A stretch of 64,000 bases of DNA from Utricularia gibba (GCA_002189035.1 NEEC01000013.1:2294001-2358000), one strand, 5' to 3'; positions 36,526-50,091 are shown, counted from the first letter of the stretch. Notes: a model not told the origin generated them from the letters alone. Numbers and translations are program-made.

Positions 36526-39500
36526 TCAGTTTTGATTACGGAGACTCAGTTTTGCACGAAGAGCGTCTATGCTTTCCTTCCGTGCAGGGGAGAAGGCAGC
36601 AGCTGCTTGTGGATCTTTAAGAGCTTCCTTCTCCAGCTTCTTCTTCTCAGCCTCAGCCTGCTGCTCATTTTCTTCATGAGCCTTGTTGAAGATTTTGATG
36701 AAGATTACCAAAGTTTGAGTCACTGCATAGAGATTCAGGATTTGTGTGGTGAGTTTGGAAAAAAATCCTGGAAGGGAGGATTTGTGTAATCAGACTATGA
36801 AAACAAGCCCAATGATGAACTAAGGCACCATCAGGATGCACGGCTGAGGCGCATTATTGAAAAGAATTTATGAAGTGCACACCTTGCTCAAAGGGGCATC
36901 TTGCTGGATCTTCACCAAAATAATGAGACAACGAATCTGCATTTCGTCCCTGTTTATTGCATCACCCGTCAGACATTAGCATGAAGGAAAAAAGGGCAGA
37001 TTCCAAAATATTGCAGAAAAACGAGAGCTCACCACTTCGGAGTACAGGGAGATAAGCGACCTAACTTCAGCCTCGGCTGAATCAAGGAAGCTCTTCAACA
37101 CCTGTTGTGAAAAGTTTCAGAAACCTGCTTGTGGCAAGTTATAAAATGCTAAAATCACGTTGCTATCTGCTGACCAGCTACAGGTGCATTGGGATTATTA
37201 TCAGCACTATAACAGAATCTCACTTTTACTACTTCAGAATAAGTATGGAAGGGAGGCATAAGACGTACCTTCTGGAAGCCTGAAGAAACCGCACCATCAC
37301 TTTCTGCTGTTATGAGTTCCTGCTCAACCTTCTCAAGGCCCTTGCTAACTGCTTGCATTTCTTCAGCTAAAGACTTCAGTTGTATCTAGTTATGGCCGAC
37401 AAAACTTGAGTATTCACATGTTTGGGTTCATGTAAACTTTTCAAAAAAAAAAATCACAAAATAATATAACCAGGTCAAAGAACAAACCTTGGAAGCAGGT
37501 TCTAAATGCACAAGATCCTTACTGAAATCTAGCAACTCCGGCATTTTCTCCGCAAGAATCTGATTTTTCCAGAAAGAATATAAGCTCAAATCAAGTAAAG
37601 TGGAATACAAGAACTAAACGTGATGTTCTGATTGAAACATGAAGAAGTGATGAGTTTGATACATGGAAGAAGTTAGACTGCCCTATTTATCTTTCACTAA
37701 TGTTACTGAATGTGTTTTATCAAAAAAATAAGAAATGTGAAGTGATATCGCATGACAGGTTAATTTTATAGGACTTAAAGCATGGAAAGTAGTGGAGTAA
37801 GATTACAGTTCAAAAAGCTCTACCTTACATAGGTAATGCATTAATGTCATTTTGTTGTTTCTTGCCCGAGTATCAGAAAGTTTGAGAAGGCTGTCCAATT
37901 TGAAACCAACAGCAGAACCTGCATTGTAAGTCAACTGAACGTGAATTAATAATTGAAGCATAAAGGGAGAAATAGGATTGCAAAGAATGCCCATTTTGAC
38001 ACTTATACCTCGTGCAGTGCCTTGATTTAATGCATTTCCTAAAGTAAGAATTGTCTGCATGATTTGGCGCAACTTCAAAGACTCTTTAACCTACATGAAC
38101 AAAAAATATCACATGCCTTTGAAGCACTGACATTCGATACCAATGGCAGCATACCTCTCTCGCAGCATCATTGATTGTGTTCAAGTTACGTTTTAGGTCC
38201 TCTACCTGATGAAAAGCTCTCATAAAAAAAAAAAAAAAACAGGAATAGATAATATATAAAAAAGGGAAATGGTTACTAAATTTACACACCTGAGTCGAAA
38301 AAGTGATTGTAAAAGCAAACACTCTTAATTTGGGTTCCACTCGTGGGACTTTCATCAGTTCCAGGAAGAACTAGTAGAATGGAAACAAAGCATTGGCTGT
38401 ATAAGCAATACCCTTTTCCCAATTAGACATATTTTAAAGGTACCTGTTCGCATTTTCCCAGCATCTCCTTGTCACCTTTGTAGTTCTGGAATAAGAGATT
38501 TAGCCATTGCACCCAAACAGTAAAGAAATGAGATATCATCAAAGTCTGAGAAAGGCATGTATAAATATAGATTTGCAAAATCACTCTGCCTTAATTGCTG
38601 CTTCTTTTTCAGCAAAAAGTTTTAGTCAACAAAACTGAACAAAAAATACTCGTATCATTCCTGAGCATTATTAGAGAGGCTAGCATGCCTTTAACAGAAA
38701 AAGATCTTATGGGGCTGGACTTGATGATATTTTCCCATAGGTCTTAAATCAAACAGAAAATGGGAATAGTAATTATTGTATCGTTCTAAGATCACAATGT
38801 CAACTTCGGTCAATAAGTATGAGAGCAATCCAAGCATGAATTCTGCTTCTCAAACGAACACATCATACAAGTTAGTTACTAGTAACAAAAATAAAAATTT
38901 AAAAGGTTGACAGAAAGTTTGAGAAGGCATTAAATGAAGGGAAAAAATGGTTACCTTAAGTGTTTCCATTTCTTCCTTAGTTGGACAGAACTTTATTAAA
39001 CTCTCAACTTGATCAATGTCCAGAGCAGATGAATCCAGAGCAAGAATCGCTTTCTGAAAGTAGAAAGAATCAATTAAAATGAGTAAAGAGAAAATAAGAG
39101 CAAGGAAACAGCCAAATGAAGGAAAATTCATCAGAAAGTTTTCTGCTGCAAAAGATAGCTGTAAGATCAATTACCAAGAAAAAAAATCATCACTGCAATG
39201 CATTTTTAGCAATAAGAAATTACAAATAGAAATGAGAAGACTCAATTGATTTCGAACCAAAATTCAATTGACTGAAAAATATTGGAAAAACTCAACAGTA
39301 AAAGTATGCATATAATCTAAATACTTGAAAAATGCATGCCAATTTCAGCAGCCATAAGGAAAAGCACAGAAGAAAAAAAAACAGGCTCTTTGGAAAACTA
39401 ATTACAATGTGCAATTGAAGTTCCCGCCAAATATATTTCATTTAAATTCAACTGCAATGTTGGGGTTTTTTTTCGAAGAAAAGCATATCATCAACAGAAA

Positions 39501-42500
39501 GAGAATGAATAATGACGACAACACGATGTATAGTCATATTGCCAAAGGTCTGAGAATTTTGAACATCACATATAAAGGAAACAGGTTAACACACCGAGGA
39601 TTATTAGCAGTTTCTCATGTTGCCATTTAGATATACCACTTTGGATGTTAATTCCACAAAAAAAATTGATGAGAAGCCGCTTACATTCATTTCTGAAAGC
39701 GAGATTTTGATTTTTGTGAGCATAATTTCACAATTATAGGCTCTACGTAAATCAACCTGCCAAAAAACAAGATAAAAAATGTCAGCTAATTAATTCAAAA
39801 GTGCAGTAGGATGAAATCATGCTTATTAGCCAATTTAAGTTCTTTTCAATCCTAATGCGGGAGCAAAACATCCAGTGAAGTTAAATATTTAGAGCATCAA
39901 GCCACCAAGACAATTAAGTATAGAGTGTGACGCTAATTGGAAACTTATCTTGTCTTTATGAGGTTCGAAGTATCACAAATTTTCCAAGAAAACGACAAAC
40001 ACCAAGCACTCCAGTGAATCAAAATAGTAGCACTTACTAATTGAACTTTTTCTGGCTTGTTATATTTAGAAACCCGCAAGGTCCCTGCCTTATTTGCTTG
40101 ATCTGAAGTAGAAGCTACAGAAAAAAGACTCTCAAGCTCAGATATATCAATTTCAGGAGCCCTGAAAAAAACCAATGATTCATTAGAATGTCTGACTTAA
40201 ATGCAGAGCATAAGCGACCGCCATAAGGGCATGCATAAAATGGAAAAAAATCAATATCAAGGATTTTGATATGTCACTCAACACAAGAAACTTAAATATA
40301 CTCACTTAGCCTGAGCGTCCTGCTTCTGAGAATCAGCCCACAAACTCCCTTGCATAGCTCGAGTGACTTTCACCCAATGTAAAGGCTTGAGTGATGTTTT
40401 TTTAGGGGGGATAGAAGAAGGAGAAGCTTTTCCTCTTGCAGGAAAGCCTCTTCCCCTTCCAAGAGTAGGAGGTGGAGGCACAATAGAACTCTTTCCAGGA
40501 GCTGGTGGTGCAGGCAATTCTGAAGCAGTGACAGAAGGCGTTTCAGAAACAGCTGTTGCTGAAATGCGCCCTGGAGGTGGTGGTGGTGGAGGTGCAGTAG
40601 GATGACCTGAAGGTGGCGGAGGTGGGGCAGGGGGTCCACTGCTACTAGAATGGAGCAGAGGAGAAGGAGCCAACCCATGACTTTGAGGTGGTGGTGGTGG
40701 AGGGACAGGTGCTGAACTACGACTTCGAGGTGGAGGTGGAGGGGGCACAGGAGGAGCAGGAGCTGAGCCAATACTTTGAAGCGGTGGTGCTGTTGGAGAT
40801 AAATCACGATTACTAGGATGATGAAAAGGAGATTTTTGTCCAGTAGTTTGTGGTCGTGGTGGAGGTGTAGGTGCTAAACCGCTTGTCTGAGGAGGTGGTG
40901 GAGGGAGAGGAACTGAACGATGTGTTTGAGGTGGGGGTGGTGGAGGAGGAGGAACTGCACGATGATATTGAGGTGGCGGTGGTGGTGGGAAAGGAACTGG
41001 ACGACAACTGTGAGGTGGAGGTGGAGGGGTAGGAATCGAATGATGACCTTGAGGTGGTGGTGGAGGGGTAGGAACCGAATGGTGACCTTGAGGTGGTGGT
41101 TTTGGGGCCAAAATTGAACCACAACTCCGATTTGGTGGAGTGGGAATTGAGCCACAACTCTGAGGTGGTGGAGTAGGAACTGAACCATGATTTTTTTGAG
41201 GTGGCGGTGGTGGAGGTGGTATAGGAACTGATCCACGACTTTGAGGTGGCATAGGAAATGAACCATGAGTCTGAAAATGTGCAGTGGTCAAAGCTGAATC
41301 ACAAATTTGAGATGACGGAGGTGGAAAGATGCTAGATTCAGAATCAATAGATGAAGTTTGAGGTACTGAATCACCATCTGAATATGCAGGGGGTTCAATA
41401 GATGGTGCACCAGGATCTGAAGAGCATACCGCTAGAATTGGAGTTAATAATGGCCCTACACCTGGTACAGAAACAGGCATCTCTAGGGAATCTGGAGTGA
41501 ATTCTAGGATTGGCTGCAAACTAGGCGAAGGTGAAATCAAGGGTGGTGGTGGCTCAGCAGCAACAATGGCCTGAGCTTGTAAAGTTGGAGATTGAGGTAC
41601 AGGCAAAGCAGAAATTGAACCATGGCCGGAAGGAAGTGGAGGTGGCAGAGGATGTGTATCTGGGATTGAGCCACATGTACCCTCTCCAGATAGTAAAGGA
41701 ACTGAAGTTATAAAGGTGGCTCCTGTTGAAGGCGATGTGGTTGAACAACAATCTTCACTTGCCTCATGGGAATGAAGAGGAGGGGGAAGCAGGAAAGGTG
41801 CTTCCCCAAAACCTTGATCAATGATCATCGGATGGACATGAAAAGAAGGTGATGACAAGGATTGGACCGCATTAGGGCTTCCAGTTCTATCTGAAGCTGA
41901 TGATGAGGATAACTGACCTGCACTTACAGGAACATGAAAAGGCTGAGTAGGATCTTCAGTAGAGACAACTGGAAGCACCGCCAACAATGAACCTTCAGAT
42001 AAACCTGGGAAAAAAACGATGGTGAACTTCTCAGGATGGCATACAGATTGCTATAAATATCAAGATTCCAAAGTAATAGAAAAAGTACCAGGTAAAGCTG
42101 TTGGTAATGAGACGTTTAGATTTAGAGAAGAAAGTGGAGGATGCAAAGGATGTGATGCAAATCCATCTGAGGAGGAGAGTGGGGATGTGTCAAACGACTG
42201 AAATCCTAAAACATCATTTGAGGTTTCCTGTGCCTCCTCAGATATACAATGAGAAACCTGTTGTTCGTCAACAGCAATTACAGGATAAACTGAACCAAGT
42301 GGTGGAGATGTAGCTGACACCACTTGATCTTCACAGGGTCTGTTATCACTGACTTCCTCTAAATTAGAATCCAATGAGAACCGATCATCCAATAAATTGA
42401 ACTCTGGTGCACTGGCTTTATCCGAGTCCAAAAAGTCCAAACTATCAGCAACACTAGATGCATTGTTTTCTTCCTCTGAATCAAGAGGTGAGGCATAACC

Positions 42501-44019
42501 ACTCATCCTCCTTATCACCGATATATCTCTGGAATCATTCATTGCAGACAACTGCTTAAGCAGCCACAATGTAGCATCATCATTTGTATCAACCCAATCT
42601 GCATCACTGAAAAGATCTTGAACTTTGGAGAAAGCTTCAATCGGGAGACCACCTTTCTCCTCACCGTTAAGCAAAGATGTATAAGATTTGGCGGAAGAGC
42701 TGCTCTCAACATCTCCAAATAGAACCTTCCCGCAGAAATCAAAGGGTAGAGATACATTGAAATATTAATAACTGGAGAGCAAGGGTATAAGGAACGTGTC
42801 TTTGCTATTGGATTTTTTATGCAAAAAAAAAAAAAACAAACAAACAATTACCTCAGCACGAAAGCTTTTAGAAAAACGTGACTTTGAGTCCCAGAGAATA
42901 TCCAGGTTCTCACAGTTGAGCATCAATATGTTTGAGCGAATAAAAGCTGTATTGAACATGATGCGGAACATCATGACCTCCCTTCCTGTATCTAAGTCTA
43001 AATGAACACACTCTAACACCACATCTCCTTGGACCAAGCACTGTATATCAATCTTGATAACATCACTATCCTTCTGCAAATAAGGTTTCATCACCTCAAC
43101 ACATATATACTTTCCAAGCAAGTGTAAGAGAAAGCAAATGGTTAAAGTTCTTACTTGACAATAATGGCGAATATTTCTACCTCTCTTTTGCATTGAATAC
43201 AGCATTTGCGTTGACAATCCATCCCTGCTGAGGAAATTTCTGCCAAAAATACGGATAACTGGCCTGCATCCCTTCTGATCATCAAATCTAGGTATCGCAC
43301 GAAGAATGATACAATCCAAAGAAAGAGGCCTTTCATATGGAGGCCACTCAGAAGGGATATTTCTCCTTGATATGTATTGAAGATAACGGAGTTGTGAAGC
43401 AAATGGATTAAGGGGTGACAATAACTGCAGCAATCCTCTAGGACCTTCTCTATAAATCATTTCCAGAGTCTTCCTCTCGCCACTATGAAGCTTCTTAAAA
43501 ACCAAAAAGCTGGCTAACACAAACGCAAGGAGTGCCCAGCCTCCTCTTTCACAATGCAGAAGCACTATATTCTGACAGTTACCCAGAGAAAGCCAGCTCT
43601 CACTAACACGAAGGAAATGATGAATCAAAGAAAGGGGAAGTAAGGGGCAACCCTCGTACTGCCTAGGATAATCCAAAACCGTGACATCATATTCGCACAA
43701 TATCTTGGCAAAATGGCTCTTCTTCTCACCCTCTCGAAAGTTAAATGCAAGAAACAGTGACTCCGGGAAGTCTTCATGCAAATCATTAATGATTTCATGC
43801 AGATAAAGCTGGTAAATTCCATCAGGTAACACTTCCGTTGAGAAACACGAATCAAAAACTGCATGAACCAAATTTTCCGTCAATAGGCGCATCGGAAGAG
43901 TAATTTTAAAAAGTGGAGCTAGCAGCAGCAGGGTTCAAATTCTTACCATACACTCTATCAGTAACCTCCAGTAGGCCATCTGGCGGTCTTTTGTAGAAAA
44001 ACCTACTGAGCAGCGACAT
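36526..44019 (-). CDS. Class II formin (PTEN-like, C2, FH1, FH2), with one frameshifting base
   Basis: Exons: 44019-43947, 43858-43155, 43073-42852, 42725-42089, 42004-40306, 40161-40038, 39756-39685, 39053-38955, 38486-38444, 38370-38290, 38205-38155, 38090-38009, 37918-37824, 37559-37488, 37385-37269, 37101-37033, 36949-36883, 36722-36526; about 1,500 aa. Formins nucleate and elongate actin filaments; plant class II members use a PTEN-like domain to bind membrane. Start MSLLSRFFYKRPPDGLLEVT fits rice FH5 and Arabidopsis FH13-20 relatives. The PTEN/C2 part covers ~1-335, with HCERGGW in the phosphatase loop. FH1 (~650-1075) has many runs of 4-8 Pro. FH2 starts at SLKPLHWVKV and includes LGNALNQGTARG and GFKLDSLLKLSDTRA. 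Exon 9 is 43 nt instead of 42: one extra A breaks the conserved LGKCEQFF motif. Otherwise everything is intact. Confidence 0.92.
40460..41240 (-). repeat. Coding minisatellite in the formin FH1 region
   Basis: Within exon 5 a unit of roughly 57-60 bp is repeated more than ten times. Each encodes 4-8 prolines and a short linker such as QGHHSVPT, QTHRSVPL or SRSSAPV. The linker varies while the proline run and frame are kept. Proline runs bind profilin-actin, so copy number should affect filament elongation. Confidence 0.8.
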
Positions 44020-44956
44020 TCTTTTTTACAGGTACAAAACTTCAACTGCAAGAGCCGAGGATACACTGCATGATAAATGCATACAAAAAATGCCAGAAAA
44101 TCGTATTGTGTGCTCACATGAATCGGCAATACAGGAAACAAAGTAAAAGAAAATGTGATGAAGATAACGCTCTTTGATTGCTAATTTCAATCAAATAAAC
44201 CGAAACATTGCGATTGCAGAGTCCCGCTAGAGCTTGAAATAACCAAAAGTATGCGCACGCTAATCATACGAGCTCCACAAAATTTGATCACAGGAGATTG
44301 AAGCATACCAGATAAGAACCAGAGATGAGTCCTAAACAGGCCAACCGAGATTGGTTAGCTGCCGCGCCGGTGAAAAGAATGTACAGGAGCTCAACGTTTC
44401 CTTGCTCCGTGTTGAGCCAAAGTTTTTGAATTGCGGCTTTGGAATTTCGATTTCAAATTGGGGACAACGAGCGTTGTACCAAACGCTTCCAGGGTTGCAC
44501 GTTTTTCATTGTTCTAATTATTGCTTCAAAACTGATTTCGTACGGCACCGGAAACTGGACACTTTTTTAGGAAAACCGGGAAAATGAATTACTGATAAAA
44601 GTAAATAAATAAATAAATATATATAATTGGATTTAAAATAAAAATAAAAATCTCTATTTTTCAAAATTCAAAAGCATTTTCTACATAAATATTTGAATTA
44701 TCTTTTCTTTTTTAATGATAAATAACTAAATATGTTAAAAAATTACATATGATAAATATTATTCAAATTTTATAATTAGTATATTTTAGATTTTTTTTAT
44801 AAAAAGATTTTGAGAACAAAATAATTAGTAGATAAAAATATTTATTTAAAAGCAAAATAACATGAAAATCAAGCAGTCACAGCACAAAAAAAATGCGAAA
44901 TCAATTTATTATTGACTCCAGGGAAGAAGAGACATGGCCCCAGGTTGAGGCGCGGG
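44020..44956. other. Formin 5' region and TMT2 3' spacer
   Basis: The right end of the formin 5' UTR and promoter covers about 44020-44560, possibly with a 5' UTR intron. From 44590 to 44880 the DNA is very AT-rich. No further gene or repeat was recognised. Confidence 0.4.
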
Positions 44957-47357
44957 CTAGTTATTGTTGTCGTCTTGTTGTTCCCTTTGCTTGGCCCCAA
45001 CAGCAAAGAACTCAGTGATGACTTCCAATGGCATCCCTTTAGTTTCAGGGACCTTGAAGAAGACGAAGAACCATGCCAGGGTGCAGACAACGGCATAAAT
45101 CCCGAAAACACCAGCTAAGCCGATGGAGTTGAGCATCACAGGGAGTGAATACGTAACTGTAATGTCTCCAGCCCAGAATGTCAGAGCGCAAATGGCGATG
45201 CAGATTCCTCGAACGCGAGTCGGAAATATCTCAGCGCAGAGGATGTTGGGCACTGGCCCGAATCCCATTACGAAGCAGCAGAAGTAAACGATCACGCTTA
45301 CAGTTGAGATCACTGCATGCGCCATGCTCCCAAGGTTGATAACATTTCCCAGTACTAGTAGCACCAATGTAACCAGGAGGACGGGGATGGTGGAAAGCAG
45401 AAGCCACCTGTTGATTCAACAGTAAAGAAAAGCAAGTATTTTTATTGAGCCTGCTTCGAGTTTTGGTACTTACCTTCGCCCTGCGATGTCCATCAGTCTC
45501 ATAGCGAAGCCAATGCTTGGAAGCATGAGCAGAGTTGTGATGCCACTTATTAGAAGAGATGAAGATTCAGAGCTCATCCCTAGGTTGGAGAGGAGAATCC
45601 CAACTCCTGCTTGTTGTAGAATTTGTGGGGTGTAGTAGAGAACCCCATTGATCCCAGAAAACTGTAAAACACAGACTCAACCTTGTGCCATAGTAAATGG
45701 AATTTTGTACTGAGGTATTGCGTATTTACCTGCTGAAGAATCTGAATACCAACTCCAACTATGAGGGCATGCTTGACACCAGGCTCCAGCAAATCTCTCC
45801 AGCCTGCAGATCCTTTATCAGCAGGGGCAGGGTGTTTCTCCAGGGCCTTTCCAATCGCATTATGGTCACTGACATCATCTAAACGAAGCACGGATCGACT
45901 AACCAAAGCTGCTGCTTGAATGGTTTCATTATCTCCACCAGCAAGTGAAATGATGGAACCCCTTCTTGATGCAGGGCTGCCTGGTTCTTGATGCAGGAAA
46001 ATTCTCTTCACACCGTGTGGCCCCTTCTTATCTTTTCTATAAGCTAGCTGCCAACCGCTACCTATACCAATGCCACCAATCTGCTCACTTGCATTGCTCT
46101 CTCTATCAGCATTTGCTGCGTCGTCTTGGTTCAGCAATGGGGTTCTATTGCTTTCCTCCTGTTCGCCTCCAGATCCCTCGGATTCGTTATCAGCATTGTT
46201 GTTGTTGGGATTCTCCTCATCCCACAGCTCTGGTTTGTTGCTCTGTTGATCACCTGGCATGTTGAACATGGAGCCAAAGTTGGAGAAAAGCATGCTCCTC
46301 ATGCCTCCAGATTCTGGGATCTTTTCGTGCACACTTTCGAAGAGAGTGACCACTGGATCTACTAAAGTAGTAGGATTCACCACACTCCCTTGCCGGGATA
46401 CAATGCCTAGATTACTTGGTCCTCTCACGGGCTTTGCCATCCATGATTTGCCTTCTTCAGCGCCATAGAGCCTGATTTGATCCTTTTCTGCAGGGTTGTC
46501 TTCGTTATCAGGGCTGATTTCATACTGCTCTATCGAGGTTTCTCCTCCCATTCCTAATCCTTCAACCAGTAGAGCCATTTCCCCTACAAAAGAGCAAACT
46601 TTCATGATACTTGTCCCCAACAAAGTGATGTGCAATGGTTTGAGTACCCGAAACGTCTTCGGTTCCACGAAGCATTTGCAGAACCCCTTTAGCTTCTTTC
46701 ATCTTCCCTTTTGAAACCAACCACCGAGGGGACTCCGGCAAAAAGAAAAGAGCGAGCACAAAGTAGGCAATCGAAGGAATAGAAAGGATCCCAAACATCA
46801 ATCTCCAGCTTGGAGAATCCATCAAAGAAATCCCAAAAACCATACAATAAGATAGAAACATGCCAATCGAGCCAGTGAACTGCGGTAGAGTATTGAGCGA
46901 ACCCCTAATCTCCGATGGGGCGGTCTCCGATATATAAACCGGCACTAGAGTGACGGCGAGACCGATACCAAAACCGTCCAAAAGTCTCGCCAGCAAAAGC
47001 ACTTCAACGGTGGGTGCCCATAGCATCACAAGCCCACTCAAAAAGTAGAGAATCGACGACAGGATCAGCATCGGCCGCCGCCCAAATGAATCGGAAGCCG
47101 GACCAGAAAACGTAGTGATCACAGTGGCCCCAATCAACGACATGGCAACGATCAGCCCTTCTATTGTGGGCTGAGTCTCCAAATTGAATTCGCGTTTCAC
47201 GTAAATCACCGCCCCTGAAACCATAGCAAGATCATGTAAAACGCAAAGGTTAAAGGATATTGTGGAAAGAACACCGACCGGCGATGGTGGCGTTGTCCCA
47301 TCCCTGCAACAGGTTCCCAACAGCCGCAGCTATGGCGACGAACACTGCTCCCTTCAT
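44957..47357 (-). CDS. TMT2: Tonoplast monosaccharide transporter (TMT/TST2, monosaccharide-sensing protein 2)
   Basis: Exons 47357-47279, 47214-46648, 46583-45730, 45661-45474 and 45407-44957; 712 aa. The carrier moves glucose or sucrose into the vacuole in exchange for protons. It has twelve membrane segments in two halves, with the major-facilitator signatures GRRPML, PESPRWLVSKG, DIAGRR and PETKGMPLE. Between the halves is a ~320-residue hydrophilic loop, the hallmark of TMT/TST. The loop holds EGLGMGGETSIEQY, GPSNLGIVSRQGS, a poly-Asn stretch and the LHQEPGSPASRRGSI region. The start MKGAVFVAIAAAVGNLLQGW is universal in the family. This loop is phosphorylated in Arabidopsis. The acidic tail is EQQDDNNN. 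The gene lies head to head with PSAT. Confidence 0.95.
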
Positions 47358-47930
47358 TCTTTACAGGAAAGAAAACCCTCACAGCGAGATGACGATGGTG
47401 ATGCAGTCTGGGGGTCTGAAGATCATGCCATGCAACACGATGCTGAAAAGTTGGATCACCAATGTAACCGCCACCAAAAAAAAAGTATTTTTTTTAAATT
47501 TTATTTTACAAGTAGAACCCAAAACATTTACATACCATTTGTTCCACATTCTTCCAAAAATTTTGGCTCATGCATCACTATTTAAAAAAAAGTTCAACTC
47601 ATTATTGGATTAAATCATTAATTTAAATTAATTTTTTATAATAAAATTCAATAGGTTTAGTAATTTTTAGGTATATGTATTTAAATTTAAGTTGATTATT
47701 CATATTCAATTTTTTAAGTTGTATTTTTAATAATTAAAATAATTTAATTATTATAGCATCAGATCAATTTTTTTCCTATTAATAGAAAATAAAGTCAGCT
47801 TAATTCGATTCGAAAAGAGGAGGAAAAATTGACTTCGGCTACCTACTTTTATCTTACCAACCTCCTCTAATTATTTATAGGAACTACCTCCTAGTGAGGG
47901 AGCCCAATAACAATACCCACAGCGGCAAAA
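47358..47930. promoter_or_regulatory. Bidirectional promoter, TMT2 / PSAT
   Basis: The 573-bp spacer separates two divergent start codons. It is AT-rich in the middle (about 47590-47800). A TATTTATAG at about 47872-47880 lies 50 bp before the PSAT start codon and could act as its TATA box, leaving a short 5' UTR. Confidence 0.4.
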
Positions 47931-49199
47931 ATGGCCATCTCCGCCGCCGCCGCCGCACCTGCAACCACCAACTCTCTCCTTCGGAGTCAGCTGCCCATCA
48001 ACGACCCCAGGATCATCGCTTTCCCGTCAAACCGCAGATCCGTTTCGCGGATCTGCTGCGTATCCTCCGTCGCCCAAGCGCCGCCGCGGGATGCAAATGC
48101 GTCCACGGATCGCGTGTTCAACTTTGCGGCGGGTCCTGCAATCCTGCCGGAAAATGTCATCCTCAAAGCTCAATCGGAGATGTACAATTGGGGTGGGTCT
48201 GGTATGTCTGTAATGGAGATGAGCCATAGGGGAAAAGAGTTTCTCTCTATTATCCAGAAAGCAGAGTCGGATCTCAGATCGCTTCTCAATATCCCAGCGG
48301 AATACTCTGTCCTCTTTCTTCAAGGCGGCGCCACCACCCAATTCGCCGCGGTGCCTCTCAATCTGTGTAAGCCCGATGACGAGGTCGATTACATTATTAC
48401 TGGATCTTGGGGAGATAAGGCGTTCAAAGAAGCTACCAAATACTGCAAACCTAGATCAATCTGGAGCGGCAAATCTGACAAGTACACCAAGATTCCCAGC
48501 TTCGATGCTTTGGAACAAACTCCCGGCGCCAGGTATTTGCATATTTGCGCCAACGAGACCATTCACGGCGTGGAATTCAAAGATTACCCACAACCCGCTG
48601 GAGAGAACGAGCTCCTGATTGCTGACATGTCCTCCAATTTCTGCTCCAAACCCGTCGACGTTACCAAGTTCGGAGTAATCTACGCCGGAGCTCAGAAGAA
48701 CGTCGGCCCATCTGGAGTCACCATCGTGATTATCCGATCAGATTTGGTCGGAAATGCTCAGCCATCAACTCCAGTCATGCTTGACTACAAGATCCACACC
48801 GACAACAATTCTCTGTACAACACCCCGCCCTGCTACGGAATCTACATCTGTGGGCTGGTGTTCGATGACCTTCTGGCGCAGGGGGGGTTAGCAGCGGTCG
48901 AAGAGAAGAACACCCAGAAAGCTGCAATCCTGTACGACGCCATTGATGGAAGCCGAGGATTCTACAGGTGCCCTGTGGAGAAGAGCGTGAGATCGAAGAT
49001 GAATGTGCCCTTCACCCTGGAGAAGGCGGAGCTGGAAGCGGAGTTTGTGAAGGAAGCCGCAAAGGAAAAGATGGTGCAGCTTAAAGGGCACAGATCAGTG
49101 GGTGGGATGAGAGCTTCCATCTACAACGCGATGCCTTTGGCTGGAGTTGAAAAGCTTGTTGCATTCATGAAGGACTTTCAGGCCAAGCACGATCACTGA
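47931..49199 (+). CDS. PSAT: Phosphoserine aminotransferase, plastidial
   Basis: A single exon of 422 aa. The enzyme turns 3-phosphohydroxypyruvate and glutamate into 3-phosphoserine and 2-oxoglutarate, the second step of the phosphorylated serine pathway in plastids. The first ~60 residues are Ala/Ser/Arg-rich and look like a transit peptide. The mature enzyme starts near [16 protein letters not shown]. Other signatures are [49 protein letters not shown], the PLP-binding lysine K256 in [13 protein letters not shown], and [20 protein letters not shown] near the end. Length and lack of introns match plant PSAT genes. The ATG at 47931 is the first in frame. Confidence 0.97.
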   Translation: MAISAAAAAPATTNSLLRSQLPINDPRIIAFPSNRRSVSRICCVSSVAQAPPRDANASTDRVFNFAAGPAILPENVILKAQSEMYNWGGSGMSVMEMSHRGKEFLSIIQKAESDLRSLLNIPAEYSVLFLQGGATTQFAAVPLNLCKPDDEVDYIITGSWGDKAFKEATKYCKPRSIWSGKSDKYTKIPSFDALEQTPGARYLHICANETIHGVEFKDYPQPAGENELLIADMSSNFCSKPVDVTKFGVIYAGAQKNVGPSGVTIVIIRSDLVGNAQPSTPVMLDYKIHTDNNSLYNTPPCYGIYICGLVFDDLLAQGGLAAVEEKNTQKAAILYDAIDGSRGFYRCPVEKSVRSKMNVPFTLEKAELEAEFVKEAAKEKMVQLKGHRSVGGMRASIYNAMPLAGVEKLVAFMKDFQAKHDH

Positions 49200-50091
49200 A
49201 TGAAGTGAGTTGGATCCAAGTGGTTGCTTCTTCCTCTTCTTCTTCTTCTTTTCTTTTGCTGGTTGAGTTCAAATAACAACCCAGAATCAGATCATCCTGC
49301 TGCCTATACTTATGGTCATGGCCCTCTTCCTATGTGTGTTTGGTTGTTGATGACGGCGTTCTAGGACTTCCACATACCCCTTAAAGCCACATGTTTTGTA
49401 TGTCTGGAAGATTTTCAGGTGTAATTCCATATTCAATGATCCCATTCAATAAATATCTTTTACGTCTGATAATGAGACATAGCATAGATTTAGGTTAAGT
49501 TTGGAATAATTTCATTTCTTCAAAAAATAATTTTATTGTTAAACATAAATAATTTATGTTTAAATAAAAAATCTAAAAATAAGTCTTATGTTTTAAAAGT
49601 TGCAAACTCCCAACTTCTAAGTTATCAAAATCACTTCTTGAAAATCATATCAAACTAATGGAGTAAACAACAATTAGGATGGAGGAATGGAGGATCCATG
49701 AAGCCAGCCAGCAAAGTACTTGCCGTAGGTTTGGAAAATGGCTGAAAACCAATCTAATCCTTACAATTAAAACGAATCAAAACCAATAAAATAAAACTAT
49801 TAGTTGATTTCGATTGATTTTTTGATTTATTACCACCTACCATTGGGAATGAATGAATGGTAATGCAAAGGCCCTGGCTGGAGTTGAGGTTTATCTGTTG
49901 CAGTGTACTTTCAGCGTATTCCAAGTGGTTGGAAGGTTTCCTAGCCATTCATAGGCTTTAACATATGCAAAGCTTCTTTCAGTTTAGAATGGGTGAATGC
50001 ATCAAGAGCTCAAGCTGTGACAACTTAACTGATTGCATTTCGACCCCAACGTAGTGAGATGCTGAAATGAAGACGAACCGGCAACCAGAGA
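49200..50091. other. Convergent 3' spacer, PSAT and SNAPIN-like gene
   Basis: This holds the PSAT 3' UTR, with a CTT-rich tract near 49229-49253 and AATAAA at 49448-49453, then AT-rich DNA. No other gene or repeat was seen. Confidence 0.4.
49448..49453 (+). terminator. Poly(A) signal of PSAT
   Basis: AATAAA about 250 bp after the stop codon, in a T-rich context. A plausible plant polyadenylation element. Confidence 0.5.

Noticed and set aside
40813-41266. His/Ser/Leu-rich minus frames and Trp/Arg-rich plus frame within the formin FH1
   Set aside because: These are off-frame readings of the proline-codon minisatellite.
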